DNA of 37,497 bases, taken from contig CAINEC010000131.1 of assembly GCA_903847585.1 (NCBI GenBank), positions 1 to 37,497 on the forward strand. The letters run 5' to 3'. The notes below the pieces were generated by a model. That model was not told the origin of the DNA, did not search any database, and saw only the letters and a program-made list of their open reading frames with translations. Positions within the stretch are counted from its first letter, which is position 1. Every line of letters begins with the position of its first letter. The DNA comes from an uncultured Bacteroidota bacterium (GTDB lineage Bacteria; Bacteroidota; Bacteroidia; AKYH767-A; OLB10). Shown here one piece after another: positions 6,659-14,624 of this stretch. A program made the translations under genes and the position numbers.

Positions 6659-7261
6659 TTACTCAATTTCCCTATAGTACTCCGTAAAAGTTACTAATTG
6701 TTGTAGAATGCTTTTCTTATTTCCATTCTTATACTCAAACTCAATTAGTAATTGATTAAACCCATTACATTTTTGAATGAAGTCGTAGGGCTTTCCATCT
6801 TCAAGTTTCAATAGACCATCAGGAATTGCGGCAACACTTTTCCCTTCTTTAGAGGCAACTAAATCTAAATGAACTGGACCATCACCATCCCATATTATGC
6901 TATCTTCTAGATTTGGCTGTTGTAAAAAAATGATATCAAGTCCCTTTGATGAATTAATTGAAGCAGGCGCAATTAATTCAATTTTTGGTTTTATGTTTTT
7001 TTCTTTAGGATTTGAAATGATTATTTCAAAAGTGTCGATTTTACTATCTGGGTTTTCAGCAAATGGAATAAGCGCTTTCATAGTCGCATATTGATCATTC
7101 TTCTGTATACTCCAATCTAATCTTTTTGTCAGGTTTTCTACATCGCTTGAGTCAAGTTGGATTCTCTCTTCAGGGGTTTCGGGAAATTCAACTTTAGCAG
7201 GTTCTATTAATATAGATAAAATAAAAATGGTGGTGCAGCAAAATAAAAAGAAATGTTTCAT
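6659..7261 (-). CDS. Secreted protein of unknown function
   Basis: The 200-residue protein starts with a hydrophobic export segment (FFLFCCTTIFILSILIEP). The rest is acidic and soluble, with likely beta strands (FEIIISNPKEKN, IKPKIELIAPASI, HLDLVASKEG, LLIEFEYKNGNKKS) suggestive of an immunoglobulin-like sandwich in the second half. I recognise no family or catalytic motif. It lies 19 bases downstream of the FkbM methyltransferase gene on the same strand and may be co-transcribed. Two adjacent Cys in the signal region (FCCT) could suggest a lipoprotein, but the lipobox is poor. Confidence 0.6.
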   Translation of the reverse strand: MKHFFLFCCTTIFILSILIEPAKVEFPETPEERIQLDSSDVENLTKRLDWSIQKNDQYATMKALIPFAENPDSKIDTFEIIISNPKEKNIKPKIELIAPASINSSKGLDIIFLQQPNLEDSIIWDGDGPVHLDLVASKEGKSVAAIPDGLLKLEDGKPYDFIQKCNGFNQLLIEFEYKNGNKKSILQQLVTFTEYYREIE

Positions 7262-7280
7262 TAAGAAAACGAGAATTAAA

Positions 7281-8033
7281 TCAGACTAAATCAAGGTTAG
7301 TAATAATAACGTTTTCACCTAACGTTGAATAACTGTATTTAGTATAGCATTTATTAATTGCCGAGAAAAATGATTTCGCACAACCTTCTTCCATTCGATC
7401 GTGAAGTTCAATAATAATAACCTTTGTTTTGGGTAGCCAATGTTCAAAATTGGAAGAGAATAATTGTTTTTCACTCGTCTCGATATCTATTTTTAAAATA
7501 TCGATTTGATCAATTTTATATTTATCAAGCAAGGTATCAATAGCGATTGCTTTGATTGATCCGTTTGTTATGTCTTCTTCAACCACCATTCCCCATTTAC
7601 CACAGTTGTATTTATCATACACTTTTAGCTGTGTATCTTTATTCCAAATTCCAGCATTTTCAAAATCAACTTGCGAGTAGGGAGCTAAGTTCTTTTGAAG
7701 TAGTTGGAAGTTTTCAGGATCAGGTTCTATGCTGATGATTTTGGCATTAGGAAATTGCTTCTTCATTTGAAGTGCAAACAACCCAATATTTGCTCCGCCA
7801 TCAATAATAACTTTCGGGTTTTGAATAAAATTTAAATTGTATTCATCATTCAAAAAAACCTGTTCAAAAGTGGATTGATCAGATGTGTTTTTTCGAAGTG
7901 AAAAAGGATGATTAAATGAAGGAAGTTTTATGGATTGAGTATTTTCAAAAACAAATTGTAGTTGTAGCTTAAGTCCGTGCCAAATACCAAAAAAGGAAAT
8001 TAGTTTAAACAGTACTTTTATTTTGTGTTTCAT
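7281..8033 (-). CDS. FkbM family methyltransferase
   Basis: The 250-residue SAM-dependent methyltransferase has motif I VIIDGGANIGLFALQ (about 75-89), the acidic strand-2 end IISIEPDP that binds the SAM ribose, and the FkbM-typical IDTLLDKYKIDQIDILKIDIE segment, read here as IDTLLDKY followed by IDILKIDIETSE. C-terminal …VIIIELHDRM and …YSTLGENVIITN complete the fold. FkbM enzymes O-methylate sugars or small molecules; the substrate cannot be inferred. No glycosyltransferase or polysaccharide cluster is adjacent, so it may act on a surface glycan encoded elsewhere. The N-terminal 50 residues are hydrophobic and basic, not a clear signal peptide. Confidence 0.9.
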   Translation of the reverse strand: MKHKIKVLFKLISFFGIWHGLKLQLQFVFENTQSIKLPSFNHPFSLRKNTSDQSTFEQVFLNDEYNLNFIQNPKVIIDGGANIGLFALQMKKQFPNAKIISIEPDPENFQLLQKNLAPYSQVDFENAGIWNKDTQLKVYDKYNCGKWGMVVEEDITNGSIKAIAIDTLLDKYKIDQIDILKIDIETSEKQLFSSNFEHWLPKTKVIIIELHDRMEEGCAKSFFSAINKCYTKYSYSTLGENVIITNLDLV

Positions 8034-8096
8034 TTTAAATGTACTGCTGTATTAACTTTCTTAAATCTGTGAAAGGAAGTAATTGCTTCGTTGGAA

Positions 8097-8732
8097 TTAA
8101 AACAATCCGTTTAATTCACCATTGATCTTATTAATGACCATTCCTAAGTGCTCAGGATTTTCTGCGAAGTTGATATCATCAATATCGATCACTAATAACT
8201 TACCAGCTTCGTATTGTGAAATCCAAGCCTCGTAACGCTCATTCAAACGCTTTAAGTAATCTAAACGAATAGAATTCTCATAAGGACGACCACGCTTCTG
8301 AATTTGATTTACTAACGCAGGAACACTTCCTCTTAAATAGATCATTAAATCTGGCGGTGCGATGAATGTTGACATCAAATTAAATAACTCCATGTAATTA
8401 TTAAAATCACGCGTAGTCATTAATCCCATTGCATGTAAGTTAGGAGCAAAGATGTAAGCATCTTCGTAAATAGTTCTATCTTGAATAATCGTCTTACTAG
8501 ATTTACGAATATTTACTACCTGGTTGAAACGGCTGTTCAAGAAATAAATCTGTAAGTTAAATGACCAACGCTGCATGTCCTCATAGAAATCATTCAAATA
8601 CGGATTATCATCTACATCTTCAAAATGAGGTTCCCACTTTAAATTCTTTGCTAATAAACTGGTAAGTGTAGTCTTTCCCGAACCGATATTGCCTGCAATT
8701 GCAATATGTAAACCTTTCTGTTGTGTTGCCAA
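8097..8732 (-). CDS. Deoxynucleoside kinase
   Basis: This 211-residue enzyme of the deoxynucleoside kinase / deoxyguanosine kinase family phosphorylates deoxynucleosides for dNTP salvage. The P-loop is GNIGSGKTT (14-22). The substrate-binding region FEDVDDNPYLNDFYED, the DRTIYEDAYIFA segment (the DRS-equivalent motif), and the lid-like QIQKRGRPYEN with its Arg residues are present. Length is normal. The start is not ATG: TTG 8732 is the only plausible codon before the P-loop strand, since no in-frame ATG occurs nearby. A TATTTTTG box lies at 8790-8783 on the minus strand, and a small hairpin AAGGAA/TTCCTT (8761-8766 with 8769-8774) falls in the leader. Confidence 0.92.
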   Translation of the reverse strand: MATQQKGLHIAIAGNIGSGKTTLTSLLAKNLKWEPHFEDVDDNPYLNDFYEDMQRWSFNLQIYFLNSRFNQVVNIRKSSKTIIQDRTIYEDAYIFAPNLHAMGLMTTRDFNNYMELFNLMSTFIAPPDLMIYLRGSVPALVNQIQKRGRPYENSIRLDYLKRLNERYEAWISQYEAGKLLVIDIDDINFAENPEHLGMVINKINGELNGLF

Positions 8733-8782
8733 TGGAGTAAAATTTTGATTTGATTGGATAAAGGAAAATTCCTTCTTCGAAT

Positions 8783-8790
8783 CAAAAATA
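8783..8790 (-). promoter_or_regulatory. Predicted -7 box of the deoxynucleoside kinase gene
   Basis: TATTTTTG on the minus strand matches TAnnTTTG and lies about 50 bases before the TTG start. No clear -33 element is visible. Confidence 0.35.
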
Positions 8791-8827
8791 ATCGGTATTT
8801 ATTACTCTCCAAAAAAATGTTAATAAG

Positions 8828-9634
8828 TTATTTTTTAGAGGGAGAAATCCTTAAAATGTCGCCTTGTAATAATTCGTATAACTTATTGCTGGTAACTACC
8901 GATTTTCTCAAGTTATTATTGCCAATAGCAGCATATTTGGTGGGGGCAGATAAGTATCTTATATCGCAGGCATAAACGCTGTTTTGGGTGCTAGCATTCA
9001 CCATTGTTCCCTCTATGCTTACCGTAATAGGTGTGCTATCCAACTCGATTTTACGAATGTATGTACCGTAACGATCAAAAACGTAGATTAGATTATCATT
9101 ACCTAAGATCAAATAATTTCCATCTGTAAGCAATTGCTGAGGATTAAGTTCAATAAAAAGAATTTGTCGTAAGTCGATGGCGCCAGAAAGCTGAGCTCCC
9201 GTTGAATTGATGCTAACTTTGTTCAACGTGCCATTTCCTCTGTCGAATACCCAAATGCTGCCATCAAAGGAGTTTGCCACAAGGGTAGGGTCGGTAAATC
9301 CTAATAGTTTCAAATCAATCTCAAACTGAAATGCTAATTGATTATCAGCAATAATTAGCCAACCTTGCTCTCTATAAAATATTAAAATTCGTAATGGGTT
9401 TTCTGCATTAATGCTAGTTGGTGCTCCAAGATCTTTACGACTATTAACTCTAAGTGTTTTTCCTTCTGAATTTATTTTGATGAATTCGGAATTTTTCTTT
9501 GCCACATATAAATTCCCAAATCCGTCAATTGAAAAATCGATTACATTGCTAATGCTATCCGTTTGTCCGAAGCAAAAATTGATTTGCATGCAACCGAAAA
9601 AAATGAAGAGTGCAATTAAATACTTTCGAAACAT
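8828..9634 (-). CDS. Secreted beta-propeller-like protein, function unknown
   Basis: The 268-residue protein has a clear signal peptide (IALFIFFGCMQINFCFGQ). The mature part is made of repeating strand units such as VIDFSIDGFGNLYVAKKNSE, then PTLVANSFDGSIWVFDRGNG, LLTDGNYLILGNDNLIYVFD and RYGTYIRKIELD. The D-x-x-G-N/S-x-h-x-V/I pattern resembles NHL or six-bladed propeller repeats, usually ligand- or protein-binding. The start lies inside the end of the GH3-family gene (19-base overlap), so it is probably translated from the same message. No catalytic motif is seen. Similar small propeller proteins occur across Bacteroidota without assigned roles. Confidence 0.75.
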   Translation of the reverse strand: MFRKYLIALFIFFGCMQINFCFGQTDSISNVIDFSIDGFGNLYVAKKNSEFIKINSEGKTLRVNSRKDLGAPTSINAENPLRILIFYREQGWLIIADNQLAFQFEIDLKLLGFTDPTLVANSFDGSIWVFDRGNGTLNKVSINSTGAQLSGAIDLRQILFIELNPQQLLTDGNYLILGNDNLIYVFDRYGTYIRKIELDSTPITVSIEGTMVNASTQNSVYACDIRYLSAPTKYAAIGNNNLRKSVVTSNKLYELLQGDILRISPSKK

Positions 9635-11136
9635 TGTTTTAAAATTTCATCTACAAATGTTCGGTTGTTTGAGAGGCGCGGAACTTTATGTTGTCCACCT
9701 AATTTCTCTCTTGATTTCATCCAGTTGTAAAAACTTCCCGAAGGCAATACTCTAACAATTGGAGCATTTAATACTTTGTCTTTATATCGCTTCGCTTCGT
9801 AATCGCTATTTAATTTTTTTAACGCCTCATCCAATTTATTTCGGAAATCATCAATATCATTCGGTAAAGCATCAAATTCAATTAACCATTCATGTGCTCC
9901 TGATGCTTCGTCAGAAAAATAAACTGGAGCAGCTGTATAATCTTTAATGTGAGAACCTGTTGCAATGCATGCTTCGAATAAAGCTTTCTCTGCATTGTCA
10001 ATAATCATCTCTTCACCAAAAGCATTAATGAAATGAGCGGTTCTTCCGGTGATTTTTATTCTGTAAGGACTCAAAGAGGTAAAGCAAACAGTATCGCCAA
10101 TTTTATAGCGCCATAAGCCTGCATTTGTAGTAATTACTATCGCGTAGTTCTGATTTAGTTGAACTTCATCCAATGTAAGTGTCTTCGGATTTTCATTATT
10201 CCATTCACTCATTGGAATAAATTCGTAGTAGATGCCATAGTCGAGCATCAACAACATTTCATCTGAATTACGTTGATCTTGTATTCCGAAAAATCCTTCT
10301 GATGCGTTGTATGTTTCGAGATAATACATATCATCTCGAGGGATTAATTTTTTGAATTGATCTCTATACGGACTAAAATTCACAGCGCCATGAACGAACA
10401 ATTCAAGATTAGGCCAGACTTCAAGAATATTATTTTTACCACTTAATTCTAAAACTCTTTTTAGCAATACTAACGTCCATGAAGGTACGCCATTTAAATT
10501 GGTGACGTTTTCATTCATGGTTGCTAAAGCAATCTTTTCGATTTTTGATTCCCATTCATCCATTAACGCAATTGAACGCTCTGGTGTTTGAAATAACTGA
10601 ATCCAGAATGGAAGGTTCTCAATTAATATAGCGCTTAAATCACCATAAAATGATTCGTTGTTGGTCGTATTAATCTGGTGGCTTCCTCCAAGGGATAATA
10701 ATTTGCCATCGAATAATTTCGTCTCAGGATTATTATGGAAATAAATACAAAGCAAATCTTTCCCACCTTTATAGTGACAATCTTCTAATGATTCAGGACT
10801 AACAGGAATAAATTTCGATTTATCGGAAGTAGTACCAGATGATTTAGCAAACCATTTTATTTCAGAAGGCCAAAGTAATTGTTGCTCTCCGTTTTTAAGT
10901 CGATTGATATAAGGCTTTAAGGATTCGTAATCTTGAAGCGGTACACGATCTTGAAATTCTTTTGTTGACGTAATAGAAGAAAAGTCGTATTTCTGTCCGA
11001 ATTCAGTATGACGAGCAAAGCCAATTAGTTTCTTCAATAAATCTTCCTGCACTTCATTCGGATAACGCATGAATGTCTCAATCTGATGATTGCGTTGCAT
11101 CATGAACCATGAAAGTACCGAATTGATGATTGGCAT
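9616..11136 (-). CDS. GH3 auxin-responsive promoter family protein (acyl-adenylating)
   Basis: The 506-residue protein is similar across its length to the GH3 family, acyl-acid-amido synthetases of the ANL adenylating superfamily. Visible family features are the N-terminal FARHTEFGQKYDF, the ATP-binding SSGTTSDKSKFIPVS at about 95-109, YNASEGFFGIQD in the centre, GLWRYKIGDTVCF, and ITGRTAHFINAFGEE before the C-terminal domain. Plant members conjugate amino acids to hormones. Bacterial homologues, common in Bacteroidota, have no established substrate, so only adenylation of a carboxylic acid followed by amide formation can be inferred. It lies downstream of the PolX/PHP gene on the same strand and overlaps the next gene by 19 bases. 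Confidence 0.9.
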   Translation of the reverse strand: MPIINSVLSWFMMQRNHQIETFMRYPNEVQEDLLKKLIGFARHTEFGQKYDFSSITSTKEFQDRVPLQDYESLKPYINRLKNGEQQLLWPSEIKWFAKSSGTTSDKSKFIPVSPESLEDCHYKGGKDLLCIYFHNNPETKLFDGKLLSLGGSHQINTTNNESFYGDLSAILIENLPFWIQLFQTPERSIALMDEWESKIEKIALATMNENVTNLNGVPSWTLVLLKRVLELSGKNNILEVWPNLELFVHGAVNFSPYRDQFKKLIPRDDMYYLETYNASEGFFGIQDQRNSDEMLLMLDYGIYYEFIPMSEWNNENPKTLTLDEVQLNQNYAIVITTNAGLWRYKIGDTVCFTSLSPYRIKITGRTAHFINAFGEEMIIDNAEKALFEACIATGSHIKDYTAAPVYFSDEASGAHEWLIEFDALPNDIDDFRNKLDEALKKLNSDYEAKRYKDKVLNAPIVRVLPSGSFYNWMKSREKLGGQHKVPRLSNNRTFVDEILKQCFESI

Positions 11137-11186
11137 TGCGAAAATTTTATGTTCTAAATATACGGAAAGAAATTATTCAAACTAAA

Positions 11187-12860
11187 TCATCGACTTTTCT
11201 TTTTCTGAAACCAATTGTTAATTTCTTCCAATGTTAATGCGTTGAAAGTATGTTCTTTCGTAAGTCCGCCTTTACGAGCAGCATATACACCGTAATGCAT
11301 ATCGAGTAGACCTGCAGTTTCATGCGCGTCGGGATTAATGGATATCATCACATTTTTATCCATGCAGTAATCTATCCAGCGCCAATCAATATCTAAACGA
11401 TAAGGATGTGCATTTAACTCGACAACAACATTGTTAGCAGCACACGCGTCAATCACTTTTTTATGATCAATAGGATAACCTTTACGAGCTAATAACAAAC
11501 GTCCTGTAGGGTGACCAAGAATAGTTGTAAAAGGATTTTCAATTGCATTAATTAAACGAGTCGTTGCTTTTTCTTCGTCCATTTTTAATCCTGAATGCAC
11601 AGATGCAACAATGAAATCGAAAGATGCTAAAATTTCATTTGGATAATCAAGACTACCATCGGATAAAATATCACTTTCAATGCCTTTGAATATTTTGAAG
11701 GAAGTATATTCTTTATTTAGCAAATCAATTTCCTGATGTTGCTGCAGTACGCGCTCGATGGATAATCCGTTTGCATAGCCAGCACTTTTAGAGTGATCAC
11801 AAATGCCGAAATAGGTAAGTCCTAAATCTAGTGCTGCATTAGCCATTTCTTTTAGTGAATGAATTCCATCGCTGTATGTACTATGATTATGCAAGCATCC
11901 TTTTAAGTCAGTATACTCGATAAATAGAGGTGTTTCTTTTTCGGTTGCGTATTTTGCTTCCAAAAGACCTTCACGAATTTCCGGAATGTAATAGGGTAGT
12001 GAAAGCGTTTGGTAAATTTCTTCTTCGGATGTGCAAGTCGTTAGGTTGATACTATTTTTATTATCAAGACAAAAAGCAAGATGTTTTTCATTTCCTGTAT
12101 GCTTCCATGTTTCATAGATAAAATCATTATCAGCAACTATTTTTATAACGATAGGTAATCCGATAGATGTATTTAGTTCAATACTCGTTTCGTTAGATTT
12201 TAGTTCTGTTAATTCTTTATTCGAAGAATAGAAGGTTTTAAATTCGTCAGTGAAACTGTTTTTTATAATCAGATCAATATTCTGAAGTATCTCACATTTT
12301 CTTCTGAATTCACCACAATAATTCCAATTTACTCCAATCGACTTATTTATTTTTTGAAAAAGAGTGTACGCTAATTGTTCTGCGGTAGCATAATGAAAAT
12401 ATCCTTTGCTGGCTAGTTTGTATTGAACAGCTTCTTTGATTTGTTGTTGCGTTTTAGCTCCAAACCCTTTGATTTCTATCAGGCGATTTTCATTGCAAGC
12501 ATAGAGCAATTCTCCTAATGACTCGATGCCCATTTCTTTCCAGATGATAGCCGTCTTTTTAGGTCCGATGCCTTTCACATGCATGATGTCTAAAACACCT
12601 TCGGGAGTATCGTTTAATAATTTTTGATAATCTTCTATTTCTCCTGTTGTGAAGTAAGTCGACAGTTTAACACTTAGGCTTTTTCCAATTCCATCAATAT
12701 TTTCTAGTTCTTCTTTCGATAATCCGTAAATAGGAGTCGTTAGTCGATCAAGTTTGAAGGCCGCATTCTGATAGGATTTTATTTTAAAGGAATTCTCCCC
12801 GTGAAGTTCCAATAAACGCGCAATGTCCTTAAGTAAATCAGCAATTTGATAATTCTCCAT
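11187..12860 (-). CDS. polX: PolX-type protein: HhH, degenerate nucleotidyltransferase and PHP domains
   Basis: The 557-residue protein has the family X polymerase layout: N-terminal helical region, three helix-hairpin-helix loops (IDGIGK 55-60, VKGIGP 95-100, IKGFGA 130-135), a palm/nucleotidyltransferase region (about 160-300) and a C-terminal PHP domain (about 317-550). The PHP metal ligands look complete: HNHSTYSD (324-331), CDHSKSAGYANG, GIESDI, VASVHSG, LGHPTGR and NPDAHE. This domain is a 3'-5' exonuclease or AP-type nuclease in bacterial PolX. The palm motif is degraded: GEFRRKCEILQNID replaces the usual GS…RR…GDID, so the first catalytic Asp is Asn194. DNA binding and nuclease activity are likely, polymerisation unlikely. 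Confidence 0.9.
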   Translation of the reverse strand: MENYQIADLLKDIARLLELHGENSFKIKSYQNAAFKLDRLTTPIYGLSKEELENIDGIGKSLSVKLSTYFTTGEIEDYQKLLNDTPEGVLDIMHVKGIGPKKTAIIWKEMGIESLGELLYACNENRLIEIKGFGAKTQQQIKEAVQYKLASKGYFHYATAEQLAYTLFQKINKSIGVNWNYCGEFRRKCEILQNIDLIIKNSFTDEFKTFYSSNKELTELKSNETSIELNTSIGLPIVIKIVADNDFIYETWKHTGNEKHLAFCLDNKNSINLTTCTSEEEIYQTLSLPYYIPEIREGLLEAKYATEKETPLFIEYTDLKGCLHNHSTYSDGIHSLKEMANAALDLGLTYFGICDHSKSAGYANGLSIERVLQQHQEIDLLNKEYTSFKIFKGIESDILSDGSLDYPNEILASFDFIVASVHSGLKMDEEKATTRLINAIENPFTTILGHPTGRLLLARKGYPIDHKKVIDACAANNVVVELNAHPYRLDIDWRWIDYCMDKNVMISINPDAHETAGLLDMHYGVYAARKGGLTKEHTFNALTLEEINNWFQKKKSR

Positions 12861-12934
12861 GGTTTAAAAATACAGCTTAATTTGAAGTGCGATAAATATC
12901 AGCAATAAAATATTTTTCAAATGATGTAAACTAC

Positions 12935-12942
12935 TAATTTTG
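12935..12942 (+). promoter_or_regulatory. Predicted -7 box abutting the barrel-protein start
   Basis: TAATTTTG matches TAnnTTTG and ends five bases before ATG 12948, predicting a leaderless or near-leaderless transcript. Confidence 0.45.
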
Positions 12943-12947
12943 CTTGT

Positions 12948-13778
12948 ATGAAACGCACCTCACTTATAGCACTAATTGTTGCACTATTTTCTTTCAATTA
13001 TCTTTTTGCTCAAGATGCAGTAACACCATCAAGTCCTTATAAATTCAATACTGCCAAATACAATTGGTATTTTTCGTGGGGTTATAATTTAGACTGGTAC
13101 ACTAAAAGTGATATACACTTTAGTGATAGTCGCCGAAACGGTTATTACGACTTCGTTATTGAGGATGCAAAGGCAGAAGATCGTCCAGGTATCAGAGATA
13201 TTTTTTCAACTGATTTAGCCATTCCACAATATTCATTTCGAATTGGATTTTTTGGTGGAGCAAAACGTGATTGGGGATTTGAATTTAATTATGATCACGC
13301 AAAGTATGTGGTTACTAATGGCCAGACCGTAAAGATGAAAGGGAAGTTTTTTGGAAGGGAGGTTGATACTTCAATTGTGGTAGGTCCTGATAAAGATGGA
13401 AATACTTTATTATCCTTTGAGCATACTAACGGTGCTAACTTCGCAATGTTCATGGCTACAAAGCGTATGGATGTTATGCATAGTAAAAATGGAAATCATT
13501 GGTTAAGTTTAATTGGTAGAGCAGGGGGAGGATTTGTTTTTCCTCGTACTGATTGCACCATCAACAATCTCCGTCGCGATGATCAGTTTCATGTAGCGGG
13601 ATACCTTGTTGGTATCGATGCTGGTTTACGTTACGATTTTCATCATCGTATCTTTTTTGAGAATGAAGCGAAATGGTCATTCGTAAATTATACATCTGCC
13701 TTATTACCCTATCAAGGTCGCGCACGACATCATTTCTGGGCGTTCGAATATATCTTTACGCTAGGATATAATTTTTAA
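12948..13778 (+). CDS. Putative outer-membrane beta-barrel protein
   Basis: The 276-residue protein has a signal peptide (LIALIVALFSFNYLFAQ, cleaved after FAQ). The mature sequence alternates short amphipathic strands rich in aromatic residues with polar turns: YNWYFSWGYNLDWYTKSD, PQYSFRIGFFGGAKRDWGFEF, HWLSLIGRAGGGFVF, YLVGIDAGLRYDF, and a final strand FWAFEYIFTLGYNF with terminal Phe. A C-terminal aromatic beta strand is the outer-membrane insertion signal recognised by the BAM complex. The predicted barrel would be 8-10 strands. I do not recognise a specific family. It is monocistronic, bounded by the palindrome at 13817-13840. Confidence 0.7.
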   Translation: MKRTSLIALIVALFSFNYLFAQDAVTPSSPYKFNTAKYNWYFSWGYNLDWYTKSDIHFSDSRRNGYYDFVIEDAKAEDRPGIRDIFSTDLAIPQYSFRIGFFGGAKRDWGFEFNYDHAKYVVTNGQTVKMKGKFFGREVDTSIVVGPDKDGNTLLSFEHTNGANFAMFMATKRMDVMHSKNGNHWLSLIGRAGGGFVFPRTDCTINNLRRDDQFHVAGYLVGIDAGLRYDFHHRIFFENEAKWSFVNYTSALLPYQGRARHHFWAFEYIFTLGYNF

Positions 13779-13798
13779 GTTCTGAATAGAATTTTCGT

Positions 13799-13840
13799 GC
13801 GGTGAAAAAACTGTTTATTCACCGCAAATTTGCGGTGAAT
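13799..13840. terminator. 24-bp perfect palindrome plus a third arm between convergent genes
   Basis: ATTCACCGCAAA (13817-13828) and its exact complement TTTGCGGTGAAT (13829-13840) form a perfect palindrome just after the barrel gene and one base beyond the DUF559 stop. A further GCGGTGAA copy (13799-13806) can pair with the same TTCACCGC arm, giving two mutually exclusive hairpins. A bidirectional terminator is the simplest role. No strong T-run follows on either strand. Confidence 0.55.
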
Positions 13841-13841
13841 G

Positions 13842-14552
13842 TCATCTGCTTTTAGTCCTAAAAAGCCTGCCTTTGTAAACTGTATTCCAAAATTCAAATT
13901 TGTTGTTGGGTATTATCTCTTCTAAACTACTAATTTCAATAATGTTGGATTCAAAATATCCTACTAAATATTCTTCAAGATCGAATAGTGTTAAATAATG
14001 CAGATCCCCTCTTAAAAGAGGAGGGGGCAGGGGGTGGTCAAAATGCTTTTTAATTTCAGAAATAACATAATCAAGCGCATCAAATACCAATTGGTTTTCA
14101 AATCTCACTACATTTATTCCGTAGCTATTTAAAAAGTGAGTTCTTATAGCATCATTTTCTTCTGTATCAGGAGTAGAATGGACTTCTCCATCTAATTCAA
14201 TAGCTAATTTCTCTGAAGGGCAATAAAAATCTAAAATGAAATTTCCAATACTATGTTGTCGTCTGATTTTTTTACCACTAACCTGTGATTTTTTTAAATA
14301 ATTCCACAGGTAGGCTTCTGCACATGTAGAATTATTACGCAGCTTCCTTCGGAAAGCTTTTAAATATTGTCGATTGTTTATTGTCACTAAACCACCCCGT
14401 CCTTCGGACACCCCTCCAAAAATCGGATGGGAACTTTTTTGTGGAATGAAAGTTAAATTTAACTTACTTGCAATGCTTAAAATCTCATCATGATTTAAGG
14501 ATTGGATTAATTTGTTAATTCTACTATTGATAGAAAAATAATTTTGTGTCAT
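13842..14552 (-). CDS. DUF559 (Vsr/PD-(D/E)xK-like) endonuclease-domain protein with internal repeats
   Basis: This 236-residue protein contains a DUF559 core: FRRKLRNNSTCAEAYLW, KIRRQHSIGNFILDFYCP, LAIELDGEVHSTPD and GINVVRFENQLVF (about 68-165). The DFYC…IELDG…H residues match the Vsr-like nuclease fold used by this family. Outside the core the gene is odd. Two GC-rich tracts of a type common as interspersed sequence in Bacteroidota are read in frame: 14003-14040 (encoding HPLPPPLLRGD) and 14391-14417 (encoding GGVSEGRGGLV). The C-terminal about 50 residues and N-terminal about 55 residues are not part of the known core. A TATTTTTG box precedes it at 14576-14569 (minus). Function is unproven; nuclease activity is inferred. 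Confidence 0.8.
   Translation of the reverse strand: MTQNYFSINSRINKLIQSLNHDEILSIASKLNLTFIPQKSSHPIFGGVSEGRGGLVTINNRQYLKAFRRKLRNNSTCAEAYLWNYLKKSQVSGKKIRRQHSIGNFILDFYCPSEKLAIELDGEVHSTPDTEENDAIRTHFLNSYGINVVRFENQLVFDALDYVISEIKKHFDHPLPPPLLRGDLHYLTLFDLEEYLVGYFESNIIEISSLEEIIPNNKFEFWNTVYKGRLFRTKSR
14003..14040. repeat. GC-rich interspersed repeat inside the DUF559 gene
   Basis: The tract begins GATCCCCTCTTAAAAGAGG (a CCTCTT/AAGAGG hairpin) and continues AGGGGGCAGGGGGTGGTC. It stands out sharply from the AT-rich surroundings and is read in frame as a Pro-rich peptide. Tracts of this type recur in Bacteroidota and cyanobacterial genomes; only this copy and the related one at 14391 are seen here. Confidence 0.5.
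14391..14417. repeat. Second GC-rich repeat tract inside the DUF559 gene
   Basis: ACCACCCCGTCCTTCGGACA followed by CCCCTCC contains a small hairpin GTCC-TTC-GGAC (14399-14409). It is read in frame near the N-terminus (GGVSEGRGGLV). Its composition and style match the tract at 14003-14040, in reverse orientation. Confidence 0.45.
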
Positions 14553-14568
14553 ATGAAAAATTAAATGA

Positions 14569-14576
14569 CAAAAATA
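14569..14576 (-). promoter_or_regulatory. Predicted -7 box of the DUF559 gene
   Basis: TATTTTTG on the minus strand, 16 bases before ATG 14552, matches TAnnTTTG. No -33 element is obvious. Confidence 0.35.
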
Positions 14577-14624
14577 TTTAGCTAAAATTAAAATAGGTTG
14601 ATTTTATTGATTTGTTAGTAACTA

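Noticed and set aside
9411-9755. Plus-strand open frame across the GH3/propeller junction
   Set aside because: It is antisense to two overlapping real genes and has no recognisable protein features.
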